Part shown: positions 17,158 through 25,414 of the stretch, in pieces
Position numbering within the stretch: the first letter of the stretch is position 1
Layout of the letters: every line of letters begins with the position of its first letter
Origin: Paenibacillus sp. OV219
GTDB lineage: Bacteria > Bacillota > Bacilli > Paenibacillales > Paenibacillaceae
Direction of reading: 5' to 3'
Length of the DNA stretch: 64,000 nt
Assembly: GCF_900110075.1 (NCBI RefSeq)
Contig: NZ_FOCJ01000001.1
Location: forward strand, 434,001 to 498,000
The notes under the pieces: model-generated
The model's database searches: none
Told to the model about the DNA's origin: nothing
What the model saw: only the letters and a program-made list of their open reading frames with translations
Program-made: the position numbers and the translations under genes

Positions 17158-18225
17158 ATGAGCAAGAGCAGAACCTTATCCCCCGAGCAGCAGCGTGCGC
17201 TGCATGAAGGGCTCGTTATACCGGCGCATCCTCTCGCGCTTGATGAGCAGCGTCGACTCGATGAGCGGCATCAGAGGGCGCTAACCCGCTATTACATGGC
17301 TTCGGGAGCAGGCGGTATAGCTGTGGGCGTCCATTCCACGCAGTTCGAGATCCGCGATCCGAAGCACAATCTCTATGAGAAAGTCCTTCGGCTAGCGGCG
17401 GAGGAAGTGGATCTCGCCAATCTGCAGCGGCCATTCCTCCGCATTGCGGGCATATGCGGTCCTACAGCGCAAGCGCTCAGTGAAGCCGAGACTGCAGCGG
17501 CAATCGGTTATGATGCGGGGTTGCTTAGCATGGGTGGACTTGTTGATCAGTCTGAACTCCAGCTATTGAAGCGCACAGAGCAGATTGCAGAGCAAATTCC
17601 GGTTGTCGGCTTCTATCTTCAGCCATCGGTTGGCGGCAAAATATTCTCCTACGAATTCTGGCGTGCTTTTGCCGATATTCCAGGCGTCGTCGCAATCAAG
17701 CTGGCACCGTTCAACCGCTACCAAACGATTGATGTCGTTCGAGCGGTATGCGAGTCCGAGCGTAGAGATGAGATTGCCCTCTATACCGGCAACGACGATA
17801 ATATCGTGAACGATTTGCTGACGCTCTACCGGTTCCAAGTACGCGGCCAACCGGTTGAGAAGCGAATCGTCGGCGGCCTTCTCGGCCACTGGGCCGTATG
17901 GACGCGGAAGGCGGTCGAATTGCTCGAAGTAATCAAGCAAGCAAGGCAGCAAGCGCAGCTGCCAGCAGACTGGCTGACGCGAAACATCGAAGTGACTGAG
18001 ACGAATGCTGCTTTCTTCGATCCGGCACACGGCTTTGCCGGCTGCATACCTGGCATTCATGAAGTGCTGCGCCGGCAAGGGCTTATGCAAGGGACGTGGT
18101 GCTTGAACCCGCATGAGACGCTCTCGCCAGGCCAGCGGGAGGAGATTGACCGGATGTACCGGGATTATCCGCATCTGAACGACGACGAATTCGTGAAACG
18201 GAATCTAGCGGATTGGCTCTCCTAG
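17158..18225 (+). CDS. DapA/N-acetylneuraminate-lyase superfamily protein
   Basis: 355 residues, longer than the usual ~295 because of N- and C-terminal extensions. GLVIPAHPLALDEQ replaces the normal start of the barrel, RYYMASGAGGIAVGVHSTQF follows, then VVGFYLQPSVGG with the family Tyr and VVAIKLAPFNRY with the Schiff-base Lys181. The enzyme should therefore be a class I aldolase or dehydratase acting on a keto-acid. It is not a lysine-pathway DapA: it is too long, and no lysine genes are near. Linked to a Rossmann enzyme and the PrpR-like regulator, it probably belongs to a small catabolic set for a sugar or organic acid (inference). Confidence 0.87.
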   Translation: MSKSRTLSPEQQRALHEGLVIPAHPLALDEQRRLDERHQRALTRYYMASGAGGIAVGVHSTQFEIRDPKHNLYEKVLRLAAEEVDLANLQRPFLRIAGICGPTAQALSEAETAAAIGYDAGLLSMGGLVDQSELQLLKRTEQIAEQIPVVGFYLQPSVGGKIFSYEFWRAFADIPGVVAIKLAPFNRYQTIDVVRAVCESERRDEIALYTGNDDNIVNDLLTLYRFQVRGQPVEKRIVGGLLGHWAVWTRKAVELLEVIKQARQQAQLPADWLTRNIEVTETNAAFFDPAHGFAGCIPGIHEVLRRQGLMQGTWCLNPHETLSPGQREEIDRMYRDYPHLNDDEFVKRNLADWLS

Positions 18226-18235
18226 CATGCCTTAC

Positions 18236-18280
18236 AAAACCCGTAGAAGGGGTGATATTCTCCCTTTTAACGGGTTTTTT
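18236..18280 (+). terminator. Terminator after epimerase-DapA-like operon
   Basis: AAAACCCGT (18236-18244) pairs with ACGGGTTTT (18270-18278); an inner AGAAGGGG/TCTCCCTTTT helix extends it. A T-run ends it. Confidence 0.85.
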
Positions 18281-18330
18281 CTATGAATTTCCTTTTTCGA
18301 CGCGTATCTGACATGAATCGACAAAATTCC

Positions 18331-18360
18331 TTTACTTTTTCGCCGTTCATTCAATACAAT
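18331..18360 (+). promoter_or_regulatory. Sigma-A-like promoter for hybrid kinase gene
   Basis: TTTACT (18331-18336), an 18-base spacer and TACAAT (18355-18360) sit 58 bases before the chosen start codon at 18419. Confidence 0.5.
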
Positions 18361-18418
18361 GGTGGAAAGCAAGGAAACTTATTTCCATTTCGATAAGCAA
18401 GGAAGGCGGAGCGAGCAC

Positions 18419-21400
18419 ATGACCAGCCATTGCAAGACTGGATTGAACCGAACGATTGTACTAGCTCTATTCGCGCTCATGTTGATGCTCTCTACGGCAG
18501 TGCCTTATAGTTACGCTTTTGAAACCGATCAGCAGATATCTGACAAAAAAGTACTTATTCTACATTCGGCTGCCCCGGATTATCCAACAACCAAGCTGTT
18601 CGGGGATGCGTTTGCAAGTGAGCTTAAGGCCCAGGCGGATGTTACGATATATCAAGATTATTTGGATTTGACCAGGTTTGGCTCTCAGCCAGGCTACGAA
18701 CAGACGATTGTGTCGCTGCTGAAACAGAAATATGAGCTTAATCAGCCTGACTTGCTCGTGACGACGAGCTACGCGATGCTGCCATTTATGAAGAAATTCG
18801 GTGAGCAGTTATTTCCTGGTGTACCTGTCATCTACGCCTACAATGAGTATGAAGGCGTACTACCTGACCCGATGCCGGCCAATTATACCGGCGTAATCGG
18901 AGATTTCGAGTTGTCTGGCACAATTGATCTTATTAAAAAGTCGAAACCGCAGACGGATAAAATCTATGTCGTTATCGGCAGCTCACCTAATGAACAGACT
19001 GCGCTGAGGATGGCGAAGTCAGAAACGGCTCGTTACGAGAATCAAGTGCAGTTGGAATACTTGAACGGTCTTACTTATTCGCAGTTGCTAGATAAACTGC
19101 AGCAAGCGGAAGGCGTTCATGCAGCGATCCTGTTTGTTTTTCTATTTCAGGATAAGACGGGCAAATCCTATATTCCAGCCGAAGTTGTGAAGAAGATCAT
19201 AGCAGTGTCACATATGCCGGTCTATTCGCCTTTCACTCAATTCATGGGGAACGGTATTGTCGGCGGTGCCATGCACAACTTTGCCGACATCGGCGTCACG
19301 GCTGCGCAGCGCGCCAAGCTGATCCTTCAAGGGGAGCCTGCTAGCGATCTGGAGACGGTCATGATTAGCGATCGAGCAGTCCAAGTTGATTGGAGAGCGC
19401 TTGCAAAATGGGGCATTAAGGAGAGTCAACTGCCGAAGGGTAGCGATATTCTGTACAAGAATCCGACCATATGGGAGCAGTATCACTGGTACATGATCGG
19501 TGGTGTCGCGCTAGCGGTCCTGGAATTTGTGCTTGTTATGGTGCTGCTGCTCACCAGGACGCTCCGCAAGCGGGCGGAAGATGCGCTTCGGGAGCACAAG
19601 GACCATCTGGAGGATCTCATTGAGGAGCGCACACAGGAGTTGGCGCTAAAGAATCTTCAGCTCAGTGAGGCCAAAGAATTGGCTGAGAGCGCAAGCCGGG
19701 CTAAGGGCGAGTTTCTTGCCAATATGAGCCACGAAATTCGGACCCCGCTGAACGCCATTGTCGGGTACAACTATTTGTTGCAGAAGACCGTGATGTCCGA
19801 TAAGCAGCTCGATTACGTCGATATGACGATTCAGTCAGCGAAAGGCTTGCTGACAATCATTAACGACATTCTGGATTTCTCCAAAGTAGAAGCGAAGATG
19901 ATTACGCTTGAGTATATCGATTTTGATTTGTACGAGGTGCTGAACAACATCTCGAATATGGTCAGCTTCAAGGCGTTTGACAAAGGGCTGCGCATGCATA
20001 TCTCCATTCATCATGAAGTGCCGCAAGTGCTGCATGGTGATCCGTTCCGGCTCAATCAAGTGCTGCTCAATCTTGTTAACAACGCAGTCAAATTCACGGA
20101 GCAAGGGGAAGTAACCGTTGCTGTCAGTGTGTTAGAGCAGCAGGCGAATAGAATAAAGCTACAGTTCCAAGTGACGGACACGGGTATCGGCATCTCGCCA
20201 GCGGAGCAAGAGCATCTGTTCAAGACATTCTCGCAAGGGGATATGAGCACGACGCGCAAATACGGCGGTACGGGACTTGGTCTTGTTATTAGCAAAAGTC
20301 TTATCGAACTGATGAGTGGTACGATTGCGCTCGAGAGCGAGATCGGACATGGCAGCTGCTTTACGTTCACCGCTTTGTTCGAGGAAGGCGATTACGATCT
20401 ATTCAAGGAAATTCGCCAGATGAATTCGACGTACCTGCGCGTTCTGCTCGTTTGCGATAATCATCAGATGCAGCTTGTTATGAAGCAACAGCTGGAGCAG
20501 TTCCAGTACATTGTCACCATTGCAACGTCTGCGACAGAGGCGTTTGACAGCATTCATAAGTATGGCGGCTATGATTTGCTGCTTATTGATTGGAAGCTTA
20601 GAGATCACGATGGAACGGAAGTATTCAAGCAGATTTATGAGGCGTTCCCCTTCCTGAAGAAGACGATTGCACTTATTAGCGATACGCATAATTATGAGCT
20701 GCAGCGCCATCTGGACGATACGGACCTCGACAGGGTGCTCCCTTATCCGATCAGCCAATCCCAGCTGTACAATGAAATAACTTCTGTGATCAGACAGAAG
20801 CCATCATCGGTTGCCGGAGGAACGGTGCAGCAGGAGGGCATGGAGAAGTTCGCGATGCTGAATGCCGCACGTGTCCTGCTCGTTGAAGATAATGAGATCA
20901 ACCAGCATGTCGCGAGGTCGATTCTGGAAGAGACCGGTGTAATGGTCGACATTGCCGAGAATGGGCTTCAAGCAGTCGAGAAAACAGCGGCAGCGCATAA
21001 GTTCGATGCCATTCTGATGGATGTGCAAATGCCTATTATGGATGGCTATGAGGCGACGCGGAAGATTCGGGAATCGGAGGTTGCGGCGGCAAGCGAGTAC
21101 CGTATTCCGATCATTGCAATGACAGCCGACGCGATGAAGGGCGTTCACGATAAAGTGCTAGAAGCGGGTATGGACGGTTATATTACGAAGCCTTTCGAGC
21201 CGATTGAATTGTTCGTCATGCTGCAGAAGCTCATTCTACAATCCAAATCCGTCGTTGTACCGGTAACAGCACAGCAGCAGACAAGCGACATGTCACAGCT
21301 GCCTGATCAGCTTCCGGGTCTTGATATTAGCCAGTTCATGGCGCGGTATCATATGAAGCCGCAATCTTATCTGCATATTCTCAGCCAGTTTGCAGCAAAG

Positions 21401-21655
21401 TCAGCCGGGGCGGTGAAGGACATTTCCTCTGCCTTCTCAGTGGGCGATATTGACGGAGCGCGCTTCCTAACGCACACGTTGAAGGGCGTTGCGGCTAACA
21501 TTGGCGCAAATGCACTGCATATGGCGGCGCTCAAGCTGGAGACGATGATCCATGAGGGCAAATATGCGAAGCTGGAGGTTGTACTGGATACGCTCGAGGA
21601 CAAGCTGAAAGAAGTGTTGGACTCGATTGCGAGCCTTGTGCGGCATTCCCGTTAG
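18419..21655 (+). CDS. Hybrid histidine kinase with substrate-binding-protein sensor, two receivers and Hpt
   Basis: 1078 residues from ATG 18419 (GGCGGAG eight bases upstream; an upstream in-frame ATG lacks one). Order: signal peptide (~1-36), an ABC substrate-binding-like extracellular sensor (~45-340), TM (~358-382; MIGGVALAVLEFVLVMVLLL), coiled coil, HisKA with His438 in MSHEIRTPLN, HATPase (~555-665, GGTGLGLVI), receiver 1 (~671-790), receiver 2 (~817-940, Asp868 in LMDVQMP), and Hpt with His1019 in HTLKGVAANIG. Receiver 1 keeps LLIDW but has VCDN for the acidic pocket and PYPIS where the invariant Lys belongs, so it looks degenerate. A full internal phosphorelay is present; the output regulator is not encoded nearby. 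Confidence 0.93.
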   Translation: MTSHCKTGLNRTIVLALFALMLMLSTAVPYSYAFETDQQISDKKVLILHSAAPDYPTTKLFGDAFASELKAQADVTIYQDYLDLTRFGSQPGYEQTIVSLLKQKYELNQPDLLVTTSYAMLPFMKKFGEQLFPGVPVIYAYNEYEGVLPDPMPANYTGVIGDFELSGTIDLIKKSKPQTDKIYVVIGSSPNEQTALRMAKSETARYENQVQLEYLNGLTYSQLLDKLQQAEGVHAAILFVFLFQDKTGKSYIPAEVVKKIIAVSHMPVYSPFTQFMGNGIVGGAMHNFADIGVTAAQRAKLILQGEPASDLETVMISDRAVQVDWRALAKWGIKESQLPKGSDILYKNPTIWEQYHWYMIGGVALAVLEFVLVMVLLLTRTLRKRAEDALREHKDHLEDLIEERTQELALKNLQLSEAKELAESASRAKGEFLANMSHEIRTPLNAIVGYNYLLQKTVMSDKQLDYVDMTIQSAKGLLTIINDILDFSKVEAKMITLEYIDFDLYEVLNNISNMVSFKAFDKGLRMHISIHHEVPQVLHGDPFRLNQVLLNLVNNAVKFTEQGEVTVAVSVLEQQANRIKLQFQVTDTGIGISPAEQEHLFKTFSQGDMSTTRKYGGTGLGLVISKSLIELMSGTIALESEIGHGSCFTFTALFEEGDYDLFKEIRQMNSTYLRVLLVCDNHQMQLVMKQQLEQFQYIVTIATSATEAFDSIHKYGGYDLLLIDWKLRDHDGTEVFKQIYEAFPFLKKTIALISDTHNYELQRHLDDTDLDRVLPYPISQSQLYNEITSVIRQKPSSVAGGTVQQEGMEKFAMLNAARVLLVEDNEINQHVARSILEETGVMVDIAENGLQAVEKTAAAHKFDAILMDVQMPIMDGYEATRKIRESEVAAASEYRIPIIAMTADAMKGVHDKVLEAGMDGYITKPFEPIELFVMLQKLILQSKSVVVPVTAQQQTSDMSQLPDQLPGLDISQFMARYHMKPQSYLHILSQFAAKSAGAVKDISSAFSVGDIDGARFLTHTLKGVAANIGANALHMAALKLETMIHEGKYAKLEVVLDTLEDKLKEVLDSIASLVRHSR

Positions 21656-21672
21656 CTCAAGAAAAGAAAAAA

Positions 21673-21727
21673 GAAGGCGGTTTTCCATGGCTGCGTCTGT
21701 GTAACAGATAGCCGGAAAACCGCCTTC
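21673..21727. terminator. Bidirectional terminator between convergent genes
   Basis: GAAGGCGGTTTTCC (21673-21686) pairs perfectly with GGAAAACCGCCTTC (21714-21727). It lies between the kinase and the minus-strand MBL gene. Confidence 0.85.
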
Positions 21728-21748
21728 CCTATAGCGACTAAGGTTCTG

Positions 21749-22453
21749 CTATGACTGAGGCGAAGTAACGATCGCTTGCAGCCGCTCTTGCAAATTGTCT
21801 GTGCATACGCCGCCGTGATAAGCAATAACACTGCTAAGCTCAAGCGCTTGAAACTTCGTGATGGATTGCAGCGCGGTCTTCGGGTCAGGTGTAAATGCCG
21901 GGTTGAATGTTTGCAGCACACCGTCCCCAGCCGTAAGGGCATCACCGGCAATTAAAGTTTGGCTTGGGATATGGTAGAGCGATGTGTGATCAGGCGTATG
22001 GCCTGGCGTGAACACGACCTGAATGCCGCCAGCATACGGAAGAATATCTCCGTCATGCAGCACCGCATCGACGTGCACCGGCTCTGCGAGAGACTTGCTC
22101 TTTACAAGCGGTTCCTTACCGGTTAGGTAGGGTACGGCAACTTCATGGGCGATGACCTGCACTTGATCGCCAAACAGACGTTTAAGCTCCGGCAAGCTAC
22201 CGATATGATCGCGGTCCTGATGCGTGATGATGATCTTGGTCAATTTCTCGAACGGGATCGAAGCTTTGTTGAACGCGGCGCGAATGACATCCACTTGGCC
22301 TGGAAGTCCGGTATCAACGAGAATGATTTCCTGCTCATCCCATAGAACTGTTGGATAGATGACGAACGGATTGCCTTGGATGGACATGCTGATTTCGATG
22401 GCTTGAATGCCAGCGCCAGATTGCGTCACAATGAACACCGCCTTATTAGTCAT
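21749..22453 (-). CDS. MBL-fold metallo-hydrolase
   Basis: 234 residues. Motifs in order: IILVDTGLPG, IIITHQDRDHIG (the HxHxDH site with Gln-Asp in place of the usual spacing, HQDRDH), FTPGHTPDHTS, LIAGDAL and VIAYHGG. They supply the zinc ligands of a metallo-beta-lactamase-fold hydrolase. The length and the PGHTPDH form fit glyoxalase II-like or lactonase-type members; a true beta-lactamase is unlikely because there is no signal peptide. It is single, minus strand, divergent from the LytS-like kinase gene. The substrate is unknown. Confidence 0.92.
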   Translation of the reverse strand: MTNKAVFIVTQSGAGIQAIEISMSIQGNPFVIYPTVLWDEQEIILVDTGLPGQVDVIRAAFNKASIPFEKLTKIIITHQDRDHIGSLPELKRLFGDQVQVIAHEVAVPYLTGKEPLVKSKSLAEPVHVDAVLHDGDILPYAGGIQVVFTPGHTPDHTSLYHIPSQTLIAGDALTAGDGVLQTFNPAFTPDPKTALQSITKFQALELSSVIAYHGGVCTDNLQERLQAIVTSPQS

Positions 22454-22541
22454 AAATATGTACGATAATATTATTTATCGGAAACGGTCCAAATAGCAAG
22501 TTATTAGCGGAATGACTTTGCACAGATGAGGAGGCTAAATT

Positions 22542-24632
22542 GTGATTAAAGACTTCGCGCTCAGTCTGTTTCTATTAACCTTCTTTCTCTTTTTTCTAAC
22601 AAGGTTCTTCTATTGGTTTCGTACTGATATAGAGCTGGATACAAGGAAAAAGCTGATTCTTGGCGTGGTATGCGGCCTGCTCGGTATTCTGCTGATGTAC
22701 AACGGGATCGCTTATAACGGTTTCGTATTTGATGTGCGATCGGTTGCGCTGCTCCTTGCCGTCTCGTTCGGAGGGCTGAACTCCAGCTTAACTGCATTAG
22801 TTATTATCAGCATTCCGCGTGTGATGATGGATATCTCTTCACTGCCAAGGGTTCTGATGGTCGGACTTCTGATCTGCTTGGCCAGCTCCTACTTCTACGC
22901 GAGAACGAAAGGGCATTGGAGCCGATGGCTGCTCATTACGATAACCAATAGTTTGATACTGGGTGTATTTTCTAGTATGTATCATATGCCCTTCTATCAC
23001 TATACTCTTCCTTATAGCGCTGCGAACATCATTGCCACGATCGTCGTAGCGGGCTATCAAGAGTTTCTGCTGCGTACATTTAACCTCATGTCCGGCATGA
23101 ATAAGCTGCGCAAGGATATGGTTGAGTTGCTGCGCATGCAGCCGGGACTTACTTTCAAGTACATTCGCCTGAGCGATGGAAGCTTCTTACATACGATGGC
23201 GGAAGGGCTGTTCTTTGAGTCGGTTCAACAGACGCATGACTTCTTGCTTGAGAAGCCATTCACGCCAGCGATGATGAGGCCGAATACCGTTATGTATTAT
23301 GAGCAGGCTTGGGCCGGTGAAGAAGCGCTCTTCCAGAGCGAGCTGATGAACCGCGATATTATGGTGTTTCTGAAGCCGGTCAGGTCGGAGCAAGGTATCG
23401 TTGTTGAAGTCATCGGCACGTTCATCGATATCACGGAGAAGGTGATCGCAGAGCGGGATGCGGCCCAGAACGAGCGGCGCCGCCTAGAGGCGGATGCGGC
23501 AAGCGAAGCGAAGACGCGATTCCTTGCGAAGATGAGTCATGAGATCCGAACGCCTCTGAACGGGATTGTCGGACTCTCTCAGCTGCTCCAGAAAACAAGC
23601 TTAACGAGTCAACAATCCGGTTACTTGAAGGGGATGCAGTCATCATCACGGATATTGATGGGCATCATCAATGATATCTTGGACTTCTCGAAAGTGGAAT
23701 CTGAGAAGCTGGATCTTCATCTGGATGACTTCCGGATTCGTGCTTGGGCGGACAGGCTAACAGAGACCTTAATCGTCCTTGTCGGCAGTAAGCCAATCGA
23801 TGTTCGCGTACTAATTGACGAGCATTGTCCGGCAATCGTTCAAGCCGACGAGCTGCGCTTGGAACAAATTATGCTCAATCTATGCAGCAATGCGATCAAA
23901 TTCACGGCGCGGGGTCAAGTAGAAATTAAAGTCCAACTCCTTGCGATCGAAGCGGCGGGGCAAGAAGCTCGGCTTCGATTCTCCGTGCAGGATACGGGCA
24001 TCGGGATGAAAGAAGAGCATCTGACGAGCTTGTTTCAACCGTTCAAACAGGGAAGTCCCGCAATTGCCCGCATGTATGGTGGTACTGGACTTGGCCTTGT
24101 CATAAGCGAGCAGCTGTTGTCACTGATGGACAGCAGCCTTCAGGTGGAGAGCGAGTATGGACAAGGCAGCCGTTTTACATTCGAGCTTACTTGCTCAATG
24201 GTGGAAGCGAGCTTGGCAGAAGTGGTCGAAGAGGCTGCAGCGGCATCGGAGGTAGCAGTCGTTCAAACCGGATATATCTTAGTCGCAGAAGATAACGAGA
24301 TTAACCAAATTATTGTGAGAGAGATCCTTGAAAGTCGCAGCTTCAAGCTCGATATCGTCGCCAATGGCGTTCAGACGCTGGCGATGCTTGCGGATCGCAG
24401 CTATGATCTCATCCTGATGGATGTGCATATGCCGGAGATGGACGGAATTGAAGCGACGCTGCGGATACGTGAGCAAACCCGCTATCAGAATGTGCCGATT
24501 ATCGCGGTTACAGCGAACGTGATGGAATCGGACCATCGCCGCTATTTGGCTGTCGGTATGAATGGCATCATTACGAAGCCATACGATGACACGAGGATGA
24601 TTCAGATTATTACGGATCATTTGCACAAATAA
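22542..24632 (+). CDS. Hybrid histidine kinase with 5TM (LytS-type) sensor
   Basis: 696 residues; GTG start after GAGGAGG. The N-terminal ~190 residues hold five to six membrane helices of the 5TMR-LYT type (NGFVFDVRSVALLLAVSFGG is characteristic). A PAS-like region (~200-305) and coiled coil lead to HisKA with His333 (MSHEIRTPLNG), HATPase (NLCSNAIKF, GTGLGLVI) and a C-terminal receiver with EDNEINQ, Asp627 (LMDVHMP) and a Lys in ITKPYD. There is no Hpt, unlike the kinase 1 kb upstream, whose Hpt could serve both (inference). LytS-type sensors respond to cell envelope or pyruvate-like signals. Confidence 0.92.
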   Translation: MIKDFALSLFLLTFFLFFLTRFFYWFRTDIELDTRKKLILGVVCGLLGILLMYNGIAYNGFVFDVRSVALLLAVSFGGLNSSLTALVIISIPRVMMDISSLPRVLMVGLLICLASSYFYARTKGHWSRWLLITITNSLILGVFSSMYHMPFYHYTLPYSAANIIATIVVAGYQEFLLRTFNLMSGMNKLRKDMVELLRMQPGLTFKYIRLSDGSFLHTMAEGLFFESVQQTHDFLLEKPFTPAMMRPNTVMYYEQAWAGEEALFQSELMNRDIMVFLKPVRSEQGIVVEVIGTFIDITEKVIAERDAAQNERRRLEADAASEAKTRFLAKMSHEIRTPLNGIVGLSQLLQKTSLTSQQSGYLKGMQSSSRILMGIINDILDFSKVESEKLDLHLDDFRIRAWADRLTETLIVLVGSKPIDVRVLIDEHCPAIVQADELRLEQIMLNLCSNAIKFTARGQVEIKVQLLAIEAAGQEARLRFSVQDTGIGMKEEHLTSLFQPFKQGSPAIARMYGGTGLGLVISEQLLSLMDSSLQVESEYGQGSRFTFELTCSMVEASLAEVVEEAAAASEVAVVQTGYILVAEDNEINQIIVREILESRSFKLDIVANGVQTLAMLADRSYDLILMDVHMPEMDGIEATLRIREQTRYQNVPIIAVTANVMESDHRRYLAVGMNGIITKPYDDTRMIQIITDHLHK

Positions 24633-24680
24633 AGTAAGCCTGTCATTCTTCAACGTACGGGAAGTTTAAATGATCGAATG

Positions 24681-24723
24681 AACACCCCTGGGTACATCTG
24701 TTGGCGCGTGCTCGGGGTGTTTG
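24681..24723 (+). terminator. Terminator after LytS-like hybrid kinase gene
   Basis: AACACCCC (24681-24688) pairs with GGGGTGTT (24714-24721) over a long internal loop, followed by TTG. Moderate strength. The rest of 24633-24871 holds nothing else I can name. Confidence 0.6.
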
Positions 24724-24871
24724 TGCGCTCTTTTGAAGAAATAGAAATAATCACGTATAAGCAGGAATTTGTCAAAAAAAAGCGGATTTTGTCGATAAAT
24801 ATTGCTATACTCTTAACACAGAGAGAGGTGCAGTTATACTGCTCATTTCAACCGGTTGGGGGGCATCAGCG

Positions 24872-25237
24872 ATGAATTCATTGAAGAGCAAGTTTATTAT
24901 GATCGCCTTAACGCTAGTTTTAATTCCGCTACTCATTACAAATCTATTTCAAATTTCTCGAGCTGAAGACGTGTGCGGCCGTTACGGTGGTGAAGAGTTT
25001 ATTCTATTGCTGCCTGGGGTTGATGCGGATGTAGCGTATGCCGTACTTGATCGTCTGCATGAGGCGCTTAGGAAGACGCCTGTTATATCTGGTCGGCACG
25101 TTACCGTCTCTGTAGGGATTGGGGAGTATCCGGAGCATGCCCGCAACTTGAAGGCGCTGTATGCGCTCACGGATGCAGCTTTGTATCAAGCAAAGCATGA
25201 GGGGCGCAACCGCACGATACGAGTTGTTCAGAGCTAA
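24872..25237 (+). pseudogene. Internally deleted membrane diguanylate cyclase (TM fused to half a GGDEF)
   Basis: 121 residues, open throughout, but it joins the N-terminal membrane anchor of a sensor (MNSLKSKFIMIALTLVLIPL, residues 1-27) directly to the back half of a GGDEF domain (~30-121). The join is at ISR/AEDVCGRYGGEEF. Missing are the whole sensor, the second TM and the front half of GGDEF (LTGLxNRR and the DxDxFKxxND metal/guanine segment), so catalysis is impossible. GGEEF is at 39-43, and RAED (30-33) sits exactly five residues upstream, so the RxxD c-di-GMP inhibitory site is formally preserved. GGGGGG nine bases before the ATG is a usable ribosome site. I call it a deletion remnant, while a c-di-GMP-binding membrane stub remains possible. 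Confidence 0.75.
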
Positions 25238-25251
25238 CTCATAATCCCTAT

Positions 25252-25279
25252 AAACACGCCCATATCTGGCGTGTTTTTT
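25252..25279 (+). terminator. Terminator after deleted GGDEF gene
   Basis: AAACACGCC (25252-25260), loop CATATCT, GGCGTGTTT (25268-25276), then T's. An intact terminator after the remnant suggests it once was an ordinary gene. Confidence 0.9.
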
Positions 25280-25414
25280 AAAACCTTGGGATGCCAGAGG
25301 GAACTGGACTAACAGAAATTTAACGAAAAGCTGTCAACTTTTTTAACATGTAGCCTCTATACTGAAGCTGATCTAACTTTGTTTTGAAGATCTTTAATGA
25401 ATAGGAGGTTGAAA

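Noticed and set aside
24678-24875. 65-codon plus-strand frame between two signalling genes
   Set aside because: Overlaps the terminator of the upstream gene and has no ribosome site.
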